The position numbers and the translations under genes are program-made. From Kingdonia uniflora (taxonomy: Eukaryota > Streptophyta > Magnoliopsida > Ranunculales > Circaeasteraceae), in assembly GCA_014058105.1 (NCBI GenBank), contig JACGCM010002156.1, positions 124,001 to 188,000 of the forward strand: a DNA stretch of 64,000 nt, given 5' to 3'. Shown here in pieces: positions 38,441-55,028 of the stretch; the stretch's first letter is position 1, and each line of letters opens with the position of its first letter. Under the pieces are notes generated by a model. The model was not told the origin of the DNA and did no database searches. It was given only the letters and a program-made list of their open reading frames with translations.

Positions 38441-39256
38441 TGTTTGATTTTCCATCTATACCGGCACTACTCTTCTGATTTACGAGCACATATATTAATA
38501 GGTCTTATATGTGTTATTGGTTGTGCCCAATTGTTACACCAAGTTAAGGTAGGTGGAACCTAGTATTACTCTTTATTAGGGCTTGATGGTATAATGGGAA
38601 GACCACTCAAACCCTATCAGGTTAAATAGATGGGAAGTCCCTCTTGGAGGCTACAATACAGAAAACCATCACATTGGTGTCTATAGCCAATCCAAGGGAA
38701 GACTTTACTCAAGAACAGAGGGTTATCAAAGAGTAGGAGAAGATGTTAATATTAATATGTTTTTCCATATCCTATTATTAATCATAATAATTATATTATT
38801 TTTCCTACATTAATTTCCTAAATGGGACGGGTATGGTATTAAGTAACTTTAGCGGGGAAGGTTTGGATAATCCCCGATTAGATAAATGGGTAAATGGAGC
38901 GAGTTTGCTATTGATGGACTTTGGTAGTAGGTACGAATTATGAAGAAGAAAAAATATATGGAAAAATTGTACCGACTCAAAAAGGTGGTTGAGGTCTCAC
39001 CATTAACAGAAAAGGGGTATATATTAAAAAATATTAGTTGGGGGCTTGCCATTAAAAGAAAAAAAGGATATCGACCGAGGGTATGGGGCTCACCGTTCGT
39101 GAAAAGAAGGGGCAAAATTTTTTTTTGTTAGAACCCCCAGTATGATAATATGTAGCTACCATAAAAATAAAAGAAACAACATCCGAGGACGTTCGGCCTT
39201 GAAGTGGGCGTGAAGTGTTAGGATCATGGGTTAAAATTATTAAATATCGTACCACT
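38441..39256. other. Probable copia 3' LTR and flanking AT-rich DNA
   Basis: Sequence after the purine tract (TTGATTTTCC onward, to about 38740) is in the place of a 3' LTR, but no partner copy exists in the window. Frames on either strand at 38849-39273 are short and unrecognised. Confidence 0.35.
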
Positions 39257-39901
39257 AAGGGGTTGTTTGACAACGTTTATCATAAGTGATTCTTAAGCAC
39301 AAATGTCATAATCAATTTATAAAATGAATTATAAGGAGATTTTGAGGTGTTTGGTAACCATTATCAGAAGTGATTATCCAAAATTATAATTTGAAAAACA
39401 ATTTTTTGTTGAAGTGGGGAATACTTGTTTCTCAATATCAAAAAGCTATTTATTCTTGTCATTTTGTCGAGATTGATCTTAGACCACAAGATAGAAGATA
39501 GAGAGATAAAAAAAAAATCAAACAAATCTTCGATCTTACAACAAAATCTGTGATCTAGCACCAAAATCTTCAAAACCCATCATCACAAATCTGAATCTCT
39601 CTTTGATTTTCTCTGTGGTTCTCTCCATTAGAGTGAAAGATGCAGTTGATATGACGAAATATTTCTTTTTGTTGTAATTAAGTAGGGTGTATCGGATATG
39701 ATGTTCTATAGCTTAATTTTTGTTGTGAGATCAAAACATCAGATATGATGGACCCATACTTAAATTTATTTACTTTTTTGAATTTGCGTTTGCTAACCAT
39801 TTTCCCTCAATAGATTATCCTCAAATTGTTTCTTTCAAAAAAATATAAAAAATCAAGAATAAAAGTAATTTTCGCTATAATCGTTGCCAAACGGCCCCTA
39901 A
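39257..39901. mobile_element. hAT-like MITE
   Basis: The ends are imperfect inverted repeats: AAGGGGTTGTTTGACAACG at the left, and at the right CGTTGCCAAACGGCCCCTAA, whose complement is TTAGGGGCCGTTTGGCAACG. GGGCCGTTTGG-type ends are common in hAT MITEs. The 8-bp flanks (ACCACTAA versus AACACTTA) look like a decayed target duplication. About 645 bp, no coding. Confidence 0.6.
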
Positions 39902-40206
39902 CACTTAGGTTTTATGTGGTGCATTGGTATTAGGGTCTTAACACATTCCTTGCATTTTCAATAATAGTATCCGTACCAGGATCATTTGTTGTCATCTGTG
40001 ACGAGAAAAATGGCTTAAACAGACTTTATCAGGATCATTATTGTTACAAATGCGCTACCTTTCACATACTGTTGAATTAAATATAACGAGTCATTATTGG
40101 TTATTTTCTCCTCATCTAGCCAGCCACAATAAAACATGTAGCAAATAAAGTTTATCTCTACAAACTTTCTTTTATTCGTATCTCTTTGAGTTTGATCCAT
40201 TAAATT

Positions 40207-40828
40207 AGGGGTGGGTATCGATTGGTTTGGTTTGGTATTCTGTAAATACCAATACCAAAACCAAAACTCCAAAGGTAATGCCAAAACCAAACTGTTCGGC
40301 TTACCAAATATAAAAATCAAAACCAAACCATCAAATTTTCTGTATATTTTTGTTTCGGTAATTTTTGGTATATTTTATGGTTTGGGTATTGGTATATGCG
40401 TTTTAAATAGTTTTGGTATTCTCAAATTTTTGCGGGTTTGGTATATCTCATTATATTATAACATCTATTTAGAAAGAAAAGTTTCTAAGTCATTCCAAGT
40501 TACAATGATTAGCTAAAATATAATATATCATAACGAGATATCATATACTAAAGGTGATCTTTAATATGAGGATGATAATGGAGATCTTATGAATATATAA
40601 AACCTTGTCGTGAGTTCGAACTTCCAAGTTTATCATCTCCAATGGTTTTGATATTTATGTACTTTGGTAATTTGGGTTTGGTACTTTTAATTTTTTGTTT
40701 TTGGAGACTATCATACCAAAACTAACCATACAAAAATAGTATTTTTTGGTTTTAGTTTTTTTTTATTTTCGATTTTCGGTTTCAAGAAATATGAAACCAA
40801 AACCATTTTTTCGCCCTGTTGCACCCAT
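40207..40828. mobile_element. MITE-like element with GGGGTGGGTATCG ends
   Basis: The left end GGGGTGGGTATCGATTGGTT and a right end of AAACCAAAACC..GGGTGCAAC-type (complement) frame an interior rich in GGTTTTGGTATT and its complement, which would fold into a long imperfect hairpin. This is the look of a common plant MITE class. Target duplication not resolved. Confidence 0.5.
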
Positions 40829-41545
40829 ACATTAAATTGTTGATAACACTCTCAAACTTTTGGCTTACTATATGTCATAAAATTGTTGAGGTGGTAGTGT
40901 AAAGTTGTTACCACGTTGTGGGTTTGAAATGATTAGTTTTCCAGTAGGTAAACTTTGCATTTACTTTCGTAACTAGAAAGTGATACATGTGCTAAAAGAG
41001 TAAAACACTGTATTTTATGTGGAAACTCAGATGAACACTAAGAAAACCACAACCTCGATGAGGATTTGGTAATGATTTTACTATGTTGCTAATCTATTAC
41101 ACTTGACAATGAAATAGTAATGGCGTAAACAATAGCAGAAAAATTCACACCCTTACTGTTGTGTGTTATGCCTGTATTTATAGTTGGAATCATGCAGTTA
41201 TAGACTTAGAACGTTTATTCTAAAATCAAAGAAGGTGGGCGAACTTTGCAAAGCACGAGCAACGACTATATTTGACCAAGCGTAACTGCTACTCATGATG
41301 TCATACCTTCGAGACTAAGATGTTCCTTATAGCTTGTCTTAGCGAACATAGGAAATATACTTTCCTATGAAAAAAAGAAAAAAGAAAAAAACTAGTGTTG
41401 GAGAAATAAACGGGGTCAACATTTATAATTTTTCAAAATGAGCATATTTTGAATTTTCCAAAAAAAGATAAGTCCCAGGAAGATGCCCCTGAGCCCACCC
41501 ACATCATCATCTGAAGAATCTAGGGTTCTCTTCCTAAAGAGGTAC
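40829..41545. other. Upstream region of PABP
   Basis: AT-rich sequence without recognisable genes; the part nearest 41546 is the PABP promoter region. A near-copy of LTR-type wording (GGAAACTCAGATGAACACTAAG, AAAACCACAACCTCGATGAGG near 41020-41062) resembles the R/U5 block of the Tat LTRs (AAAACC.CGACCTC..GAGGAT), so an old solo LTR may lie at about 40900-41350. Confidence 0.3.
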
Positions 41546-41554
41546 TATAAAATA
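41546..41554 (+). promoter_or_regulatory. TATA box of PABP
   Basis: TATAAAATA lies about 300 bp before the PABP ATG, inside a short GC-richer stretch. It would give a 5' UTR near 270 bases, which includes a CT-rich and then an A-rich section (41788-41842). Confidence 0.5.
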
Positions 41555-41774
41555 CTCGTAACGGTTGACACACATAAAGCGCGGTGCAGTTCTTGGGCTG
41601 CCCTCCTTTCTATCGTCTCCCTCTTCTCTTTACCTATCCTTATTTACCAAAAAACCACAAAAATAACCTAGAAACAGTGTGACTCAGAGACTAAACCCTA
41701 ATCGATCCATTTTTTCACCGATCTATCCCCATTTTTGTCTTTCATTAGGGTTTTATTGATTGTTGAATCAATAA

Positions 41775-46449
<4,675 letters not shown>

Positions 46450-48492
46450 AGTTGGTTTTTTGAGCATGTGAGGTTTTGCCTACTTTTTGGGAAGTTTTGA
46501 ATTATAACTAGTCTTAAGTTGGGTATGGTTTAAATTGAGAGCTTTGGTTTAGATGGATTAAGCTGTTTTGTTAGATGGTACAAGAGTTTTTGCCTTTTTT
46601 TTTGGAATAGTAAGCGCTTTTAGACTGAATTTATGATCTTGGTTTTTAGACTGAATTTATGATCTTGTTTGTCTTGCTTTATGATCTGTGTTTCCGACCT
46701 TCATCATTTCTAGTCTATTTTATTCTTCTCAGCAGCTGTTCCTTTCTCTCATTTTGTATTTGTCTCTCAATATGACGCCTTGCGATTTTTCCTAACCTCA
46801 TTACCATTTTATGCGTATAAGTTTCTTCACCTTTTGCTCAAACCTAGCTTGCACCGTCACATGGACAAATCAATGATGCCTGCTCCCTTTTTTACTCACC
46901 ATAGCTGGTACATATCCATACTTTCAACCCTATCAGTTTTCTGATGAAAACTTGCCCGATCATCTTTACACCTACAACCATGTCATGGACGGTTTTGGTG
47001 CAGTTCTGGCTCAGTCTCAGTTTGGCGAGCTGAAGTCAGAAAGTCTCTTATCACGTCAAAACTTACAACCATGACATAACTCACAGCCGGAATGCCAAAT
47101 GATTCGACACCTTCTCAAAATATCGCTGAGTTATTTGGCAATTTTAATTTAGGACGGTATTTCATTTGGCAACTTTAGTGAGATTGCCGAATTATTTGTT
47201 TTTTTCAAGAATAGAGCCGAATAATTTAGCATTCATGCAATAGTAGCCAAATTATTTGGCTTTTTGCAACTTCCAGGCAACTCCAACAATGGAGATTTTC
47301 TCCATGTTTGAGAGAGAGAGAGCTTTTACACTCCCCAAATATCACTGCAACATGTTTTCAAACCCCTGCATCATCTCCTGCAACTTTCCCTCCAACTCAA
47401 ACTCTTCAACTCTAAATTCCCATTTCAAACCCCAAAGCTTAAACTCTATAATCTCAACTTCCCAAGTTTTATCTGTTAAGTCCTGTCGATTCTTCTTTTT
47501 GGGTTGTGGGGGTGTATTAATGTATTATGTTTTAAATCTAACGCCGAACTAGACTCCGCTTAAACTTCTTATCTGCGTAAATTTAGTTAAAATCTTTAGT
47601 TGTCTATCACCTTAACATAGCTCATTTGTAAGAAAATTGGCTACAGTGTACAACATAACCAATATGATAGTTCGATATCTTTAGTAGCTCAGATGATATT
47701 AGTTTAGCTTATGTATTGCTATATAGCATATTACATTGGGAGTTTTGGATATATTATGATGTTTTCATGGAACATGGTCGAATGTCTGTATATTTAAAGA
47801 AATACATAGGGCTGTATAGTGTATAAACTAGAAAGGATAGTTTTAAGGTTGCATGGTAACATTATGTTCTTTGCGTTGGTTTGTGATTTTTGGATATCTA
47901 ACGTCGAGTGTTTGCTTGAATCTTAATGTTCCTCGGGATTTATCATTTTTGTATTAAGAAGTTTGATATGGTAAATGAATCAATGCCCTGTATGAGAGTC
48001 AGAAATGTCCAAGTGTTTCGTTCTTAAAAGAACTATAAGAGAAGATATTGTCAGGAAATTGTAAACTACCTTGTAAATAGTGTTGGACACGTGTGTCCGA
48101 GTGTCGGATATGTTTTTTATTTTTAAAGTGAAGTGTCGTTGTTAGTTAGCTTAAAACCCACCCATAAGTCCGCATTGATTTGTTCCGCCATGAATGAAAA
48201 CAAGTAAAATGTGTTTTTATGCATAAATTATTTTACATACAAAAACTATATATTACAGATTAGCCTCGACTTAGTAATGGATTTTCTCAACCATTATTCT
48301 TTACAATTAGCCACCAAGACTTTAAAATTTGCTCTCCTACAAAACTGATTTAAATCATTGTTCATAATGCAAACAGGATATAGAATAGAGGTGAATTATT
48401 TGTTCATTAGAAAAATCAAATCTGTCATATATGATAATTGCAGCCATTAAAATCCCATATATGAGCAGAAAGATTGTCTAATAGGCAGTTAT
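46450..48492. other. PABP 3' region and unassigned DNA
   Basis: The first 300 bases are 3' UTR, with a 23-bp tandem duplication (TTTTTAGACTGAATTTATGATCTTG at about 46616-46664). Near 47070-47260, short phrases with (G)CCGAATTATTTGG recur. The frame at 47289-47552 starts MEIFSMFERERAF and is Ser/Asn-rich, like an organelle transit peptide, with a possible splice donor (GTTAAGT, near 47476). It may be exon 1 of a lost gene, but nothing downstream supports it. Confidence 0.35.
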
Positions 48493-49007
48493 TGGTAAGG
48501 GTGAACTCGATTGATGGTCGTTCGAACGAAATGTTTGTTTTCTAGGTTGGAAACTTGGTTCCGTCAAAGTCGTTCGAAACGAGATGTTTCTAGGGTTAGA
48601 AACTTGGTTCCGTCAAAGCTTGTTTGTAAGTTTGTTTTGGGACATTGAGTTTGCCTCGAGATCTGTTTTATTTGTAATAAGTCTCCTTGTATACTTGGGA
48701 GACTTAAGGTTATTTGTTAACTATCTTTAGTTGTAATCTTAATGAGTTTAATTCTAGAGAGAACTAGGGTTTGAAGAGACTCTATAAAGGCTTGAGGAAG
48801 TTTGAGAGATCTGATTGTGACCTATTTGATCATAGTGGATTGTTCACGGGGAGTGGATTTTTTATCCGTAAGGGTTTTCCACTTCCCTCCTTTTGATAAA
48901 TCTCATTGTGTTCTTGTTTTCGTTTGATTTCTCAATTGGGCGTTTCCGTTTATCGTTAGGTGAGGGATTGGGATTGGGATTAGGATTAGCTACCCTAATC
49001 CCTTACA
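48493..49007 (+). mobile_element. Solo LTR of the copia family (plus orientation)
   Basis: It starts TGGTAAGGGTGAACTCG and ends CTAATCCCTTACA, carries CGTTCGAACGA and CGTTCGAAACGA motifs, a TTTGCCTCGAGATCTG block and TTGTATACTT before GGTTATTT. These match the reverse complement of the LTR at 31236-32021. The 5-bp flanks GTTAT and ATTAT agree at four positions, as expected for an old target duplication around a solo LTR. Confidence 0.75.
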
Positions 49008-49798
49008 ATTATACACCAAACAGTTTGCTTAATAAAAGTGGTTGTGGATCCCATGACGCTCACCTTTTCTGGTAAACACAGTAAAGCTGAGTTTTCAGTG
49101 ACAATTAAAGTTGATTTCAGTAGAATCACAATACCATATAGTTACACAGGGGACTATGGGTATCTCAGCTGGTAGGAGGTTAATGGAAATCATATCGTAA
49201 TCCACAATACGATTGAGAAGCGCTAATTAATAGAAAAGTATGAAGAACGCCAAATTCGATGAGAAAAATAAGAGATTCAATTGTATCAATCAATAATTAT
49301 AATAAAATAAACTATAAACCCTAAGCTTCTTCCTTAGAACTTCTCTCTAGATCTAACATAAAAAACTTAACCTAGAAAATAACCTAAGTTTTCTTTATAT
49401 AGAGGGAACTCAAAATTATAAATCTCACGCATCTCGAGGCAAAACACACGCCTCATAAATGCAATCACTGCCTAAAGGAAAAGGGCTGAATCGTGCCTCT
49501 GTTCGAATAAAATAAAATGTATTCGAATAAAACACCTCAGGCAGAAATACCATAAATCTATTCGAATAGAAATAAATCTATTAGAATAGAAATACCTCAG
49601 GCAAAAATGTATTCGAACAGAAATAATTATGTTCGAATAGAAACTTGAAAAACTACATGTCTTCTTCAGATCCTCCTGGATCGTGGCTCCCCCTTTAGGA
49701 GCTTTGATATCCTACTCAAGCTAGAACTGGAGATGTGGGAATACGGCGATGCCCAATTCCTTGCTGTGCCACTTCGACTTACTCGGTAGTGTACCCTT

Positions 49799-50410
49799 CT
49801 ACCCAACTCGGAACGAATCAAAACGAACACATGTCTTGCCTAGCAGTAACTTTCGGTGAAACACACTACGTCCTTTGAGATTATCATATCCTGCAACATA
49901 TCTGGACGTAATAAAAGACTGTATCTGCATAGAAACCAACATAGCGGAAGTAGTTGATAATGGGGGTCGAGATAACCTATCAGCCAATTTGTTGTCTACT
50001 TCCTTCTTATACTGTATAATCAAAGGAAATTATCGGAGATACGACAACTCCTTCATATGGTGAGCTTGCTGTAGCTTGGACTGTGTAGCTAAAAACTGGA
50101 ACGGTTTGTGATCAGTATGTATCACAACCTCCTCTTGTAACTTCTCCAAGTCGGTTTGTTGCTTATAAAATGTTGTCATTGGAGACAACACTCGAGCCGA
50201 CGTAACCTCCTGAACCGGTTGCACCAATAACACAAACTTGCTGTTCGCATTAACCAATCGCTTCACCTGAGTTGCCGTTACCAAATTTGACGTTACGACA
50301 TGCTCCTTATAAGCATTGATATGGAACTCCTTTCCCTCATTCACAAGACGATACTTGCGAGCTCTACGGTAATGAATCGCATCTCGGTCCCAAAGATAAG
50401 GGCTACCCAA
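49799..50410 (-). pseudogene. Post-protease and RNase H scraps of the deleted gypsy element
   Basis: The frame 50410-50030 has WDRDAIHYRRARKYRLV and KEFHINAYKEHV, normal for the protease-RT linker. It then jumps straight to the RNase H end (VVIHTDHKPFQFLATQSKLQ). The frame 50023-49799 has YKKEVDNKLADRLSRPPL and then a second jump. The same motifs in the element at 58862-59191 are separated from the linker by a full RT, which shows the deletion. Confidence 0.75.
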
Positions 50411-50416
50411 GATGAC

Positions 50417-51877
50417 CTAACACACATCCAAAGGAACTACCTCACACGTCACCTCGTTAATAAACTTCTCAGAAATTGTAAACTTGAAAGTACACTGCTT
50501 TGTGATCATCACATCAGCATCTTTCTGAATCCACCCCAAACCATACAACTTAGGATGAGCTGTAGTCGTCAAACCCATCTTCTTCATCAACGTCTCAGAA
50601 ATTAAATTTTTCTGATTACCTAGATCCATAATGGCCTTGACTAAACCCTGCTTTACCTGAATACTGACATGAAAAAACTCTTCTCGACTCCCTTCCTCGG
50701 CAACCAAAGTCCGATGAAACATAAGTGTAAGCTTAGGATTCGGTTTATCTAAATCTGGAAGGTCGACAACCTCTGCGACTAGTGCGTATCTCTCTTTCTT
50801 GCTCTTCTCCTCTTTCAGCCTAAGCTCCGGGTAAAGTTTCAAACAATAATAAAAAATATGCCCACTCGCCTTACAATGATTGGAATGAAACTCCTTGGAC
50901 GAAGACCCCTCTCCTTTGGCCTCTCCCTTATGTTCGTTCTTCCAACTTGACATGTACCCCGACTTGATCTTGTCGTCTTCTTTGTCACTTTTCAAGCACT
51001 TGCCTTCAATGGCAAGTGCCTTCACGGTAGCGTCCTTGATATTGACCACAGTAAAGAGCTTTAACTCTCTTCTAATGGACTCCGACAAACCCCCCGTGTA
51101 TTTTATGAACACCGTATACTCGTCCACATCAATGTCCAAAACCAAAGCTTGGTTATGGAACGCAGTAGTGTACTCCTGTACGGATTGCTCAAACTTTTGG
51201 TACAAATTATGCCATTTATACCATCTCTCTTGCTCATACCCAATCGGATAAAACTACTTTCGCACTAAAATCTTGAATTCTTTCCAACCCAAATCTCCTA
51301 CATCGTGGCGTTTCCAATAAGATTTCCACCACGTGAGTGCATGATTTGCGAATTTCAAAGTAGCAAAGCAAATTTTATGGGCATTGGAGTATTCTCAAAC
51401 TGAAAAATAAGTTTCTAACATATCTAACCAGTTATCCTATTTCTCGGCATCGATCGAACCGTTGAATACCAAAATTTCAATCTTAAAAGCAATACGAATA
51501 TTGCGCATAGGATTCGTAGACTTACCAATAACCGATCGTTCCTCGTCGGATTCGACATCACTTGAATCACTATCGATCTTTGTAGTACGCATGTCACCAT
51601 CCCCCTCCATAACCCCTTTCTTCTTTGAGTGGCTTTGTCGTTTCCCTGAAGCGGAAGCCTTCGCGAGGTTTGTGAGACGCAACTGTTCTACCAACTCCCC
51701 TACAGTAGTAGTTAGGACGGAAACTGTCATTTCCAAAAGTGTGAGTCTATCGTTGGAATCGCCCATCTCCAAATTGCTATTCTTTTTCAAATTAGGCTTG
51801 CAATGGATCTTTAATAGACTCACTAGCTTCTCCTTCATTTGCTTGAGACGGTCATGTGTAGAGATCATAAACCACAA
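50417..51877 (-). pseudogene. gag and protease region of the deleted gypsy element
   Basis: 51877-51437 has a Ser/Lys-rich gag start. 51205-50417 (262 codons) has the gag core (VQEYTTAFHNQALVL, YTGGLSESIRRELKLF), a single zinc-knuckle-like CKASGHIFYYC that lacks a full CCHC set, and an aspartic protease remnant AIMDLGNQKNLISETLMKK, in which the usual DSG/DTG is DLG. A shift near 51210-51440 separates the two frames. Confidence 0.75.
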
Positions 51878-53394
51878 TCAACCCCCCGTGAATCAAAACT
51901 GGAGCTCTGATACCACTTAATCCACAATACGATTAAGAAGCGGTAATTAGTAGAAAAGTATGAAGAATGCCAAATTCGATGAGAAAAATAAGAAATTCAA
52001 TTGTATTAATCAATAATTACAATGAAATAAACTCTAAACACTAAGCTTCTTCCTTAGAACTTCTCTCTAGATCTAACATAAAAAACTTAACCTAGAAAAT
52101 AACCTAAGTTCCTTTTATATAGAGAGAATTCAAAATTACAAATCTCACGTATCTCGAGGCAAAAACACGCCTCATAAATACAATCACCGCCTAAAGGAAA
52201 ATGGCTGAATCACGCCTCTGTTCGAACAGAATAAGTTTTTATTTGAATAAAATAAAATGTATTCGAATTATTCTATTCGAATAAAACACCTCAGGCAGAA
52301 ATACCAGAAATATATTCGAATAAAAATAAATCTATTCGAATAAAATACCTCAGGCAAAAATGTATTCGAACTAAAACAATTCTGTTCGAATAAAAACTTG
52401 AAAAACTACATGTCTTCTTCAGATCCTCTTGGATCATATCGCTAGAAACCCCATAATTTTGCCTTTTCTCCTGGCTCAGATGAATTTTAAGTAATGGTAT
52501 AAGCAGGCGCATCAATATCAGTGATGAAGTTCGTACATATTAAGTATTGATAAGATTTAATATCTCTTTTCTCGTAAACGAGCAAATATTAATATGAGAT
52601 CTCCTTGTAATGACCTTTATCTGTTGGCTAGTGTTATTCATCCCACATGCAAAATTGACATAGTCCCCTGCCTCTATCTCTTAAACTAGACCAGTGTCCA
52701 AGGACCTGTTAGGGTTTACATGTTCCGTTCTATAATCAAGGGTTTCCGATAATACTATCTAAAATGACGGGACAGGACCTGTACTACAGGTTTGGCCTTC
52801 AAACTAATTTGAATCAAATGCATTTTAAAGAAAAACATAGGAACGAAGATCTATATATTAAAATTCAAAACTACAGTATCATACTTGATATGCATACAAC
52901 CATCTGAGCTCTCTTTATTCATGTGCTTTTCCCTCGATGTAGTGATGAATCCTTCTACATCAGTATTCGATATCTTTGATGGCTGTTCTGCTCTACTATA
53001 TTCATGTGCTTCAATCAATCCATGTACTACTGCATGAAGTATTTCACTGAATGCTAGCAACAAGACTACATCGTACCTTTCTCTCGCCTGCCTGCCTTAC
53101 TCCTTCGTTACTTTTGATAGTTTTTAATAATTGATTACACCAGCCATATATTGAAGATGAAGAAAGGGGCTAATTGGAATAAGGGGTAGGTATCCAAGTT
53201 ATAATCTCACTTAATATTGATTTCTACATTGCAAGCTTTAATATAATCGATACTTTGGACTCTTTACGCGTTTCTTGTATTTAAGTTCTTTTGAAGTCAT
53301 TAGGCCAATATTCCATGCTCCGTAGCCATAGAGCAAATGACCAAATTTAAGCTTCTATTCTCTCATATATCCTCATCCCTACTCTATCGATAAA

Positions 53395-54759
53395 GGGATT
53401 TTTGTCTCATGTTCAGCTGGTAATGGCGGTCCTAATCCCTACTCTATCGATAACGGTGCTCCTTGGATCACAACAGTAGGTGCAGGAACAGTCGACCGAG
53501 AATATTCGGCCCGTGTCACATTCGGCGAAGGTGTAGCAACATTTACTGGGAAATCGATGTATCCTGAAGACTTGTTTGTATCAGGTGTTCCTCTGTATTA
53601 TGGGTTGGGCAATAAAAGCAAAGAAAACTGCCAATACGAGTCTCTCGACCCCCAAGAGGTCCTTGGAGGGAAGTTCATTTTCTGCAAATCCAACAACGTC
53701 TCAGATTTTCACGAACAATTGAACGAACTAAATAACATAGGTGTGGCAGGAGTGATTGTGGCAACAGACAAAGCACATTTCTTGCGTCCTGATGATTTCT
53801 TTTTGCCATTTGTTGCTATAAGTCTGGCAGAGGGAGATTTGGTCGAGAAATACCTAAAACATGCAGGGGAATTTGCAAAAGTGGACATCAAGTTTCAGAT
53901 GACAGTGTTAGGCACTAAACCGGCTCCTCAGGTGGCGCACTTTTCCTCCCGCGGGCCTAATTTTAAAGCTCCATTGATTTTAAAACCTGATATGGGCACC
54001 TAATAGGGGAATCGTGGAAATAAACCGTGGGGATAGTATATTGCTTACTGACTACGCAATAATATCTGGTACGTCCATGTCGTCTCCTCATCTCGTTGGT
54101 GTAGCTGCTTTGTTAAAAGCAGCACACAGTGATTGGAGCTCAGCTGCCATTCGATCTGCAATGATGACCACTGCAGATATTACTGATAACACGAATGAGC
54201 CAATTATCGATACGTCCTTCGGAACATTTGGGACTCCACTTGATGTCGGAGTGGGCCATGTAAACCCTAACAAAGCTACGGATCCTGGTCTCGTTTATGA
54301 TATTGAGGTGGAGGACTACATCGATTTTATGTGTGGGCTAAACTACACTAGCCAACAGATAAAGGTCATTACAAGGAGGTCTAACTAAACTCGTGTGATC
54401 ATGCCAACCTCGACCTGAATTACCCTTCGTTCATTGTTATTCTCAACAATACCAACACGACCAGCTTCACGTTTAAAAGGGTGTTAACGAACGTTGATGA
54501 TTCTAAGCCTGTTTATCTTGCAGTGATATGGCATCCAAAGATAATGAAAGTGGTTGTGGAACCCATGACGCTCACCTTCAGAGGTAAACATAGTAAAGCG
54601 GAGTTTTCAGTGACCGTTGACATTGATTTGAGTGGTTTTACAGTACCATATAGTTATATAGGGGATTACGGGCATCTCAGCTGGTATGAGGTTAATGGGA
54701 AACATATTATTAGAAGCCCCATAGTTTCCGCCTTTTTTCCTGGCCCAGATTTATTATAA
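53395..54759 (+). pseudogene. Subtilisin-like serine protease (subtilase, S8) pseudogene, 5'-truncated
   Basis: Frames at 53395-54003, 54014-54388 and about 54390-54759 carry the middle and end of a plant subtilase. They include IFVSCSAGN(G)GPNPYS with the oxyanion-hole Asn; a PA domain (about 53600-53880); VAHFSSRGP; the catalytic serine in IISGTSMSSPHLVG; a GVGHVNPNKATDPGLVYD segment; and a C-terminal fibronectin-III-like domain (LNYPSFIVIL, TFKRVLTNVDD, PYSYIGDYGHLSWYEVNGKH). The signal peptide, I9 propeptide and the Asp and His of the catalytic triad are absent. Stops at about 54001 and 54386 and a deletion after KPDMGT break the frame. Such enzymes are secreted to the cell wall; this copy cannot be active. 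Confidence 0.9.
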
Positions 54760-55028
54760 GTATTGGTACAAGCATGGAAATTTCCCAAATAATTGCCCAA
54801 TGTTTTTAAAATGACTCAAGTGAATATTTGAAAAACAAACGATAAAACGCTCATGCTATCTGCAACCCTATTCCCTATTCTGGCCCTATATCTGCCAAAA
54901 GTGGTTTAAAACAGTTGAGAAGTGAAAATTGTTAGGAACCATCGGTCTGGGCCCAACCCGAACTGGGTTTCGGTTGCCTCAACGACTTCTAACCTAGAGA
55001 GTTTTAAAGCTTCCATTTATAACCCTAA

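Larger units (their letters stand above)
49198..52436 (-). mobile_element. Ty3/gypsy element with large internal deletions, identical TSDs
   Basis: LTRs 49198-49683 and 51918-52436 are close copies; the right one has an extra run of ATTCGAATA repeats. A 5-bp target duplication TATCG flanks it exactly (49193-49197, 52437-52441). On the minus strand the primer site TGGTATCAGAGC (initiator tRNA-Met; complement of 51904-51915) follows the 5' LTR, and AAAGGGGGAGCC (complement near 49685-49697) precedes the 3' LTR. Inside are gag, a broken protease and only scraps of RNase H: the whole RT and integrase are missing, so it could move only in trans. The ends are TG..TA instead of TG..CA. Confidence 0.93.
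49028..52512 (+). pseudogene. Subtilase C-terminal remnant, split by a gypsy element
   Basis: Two pieces, 49028-49197 and 52437-52512, match without a gap the last part of the subtilase pseudogene at 54549-54780. The first has GTGGTTGTGGATCCCATGAC and the GDYGYLSW-type segment of the C-terminal fibronectin-III-like domain. The second has CCCATAATTTTGCC and CTCCTGGCTCAGAT. The insertion 49198-52436 separates them. A TAG replaces the Tyr codon after LSW, so it was already non-coding or has decayed since. No catalytic part is present. Confidence 0.8.

Noticed and set aside
50300..51920. Plus-strand frames over the gypsy gag (for example 51462-51920)
   Set aside because: Complement of well-supported gag frames; Ser-rich composition is typical of antisense reading.
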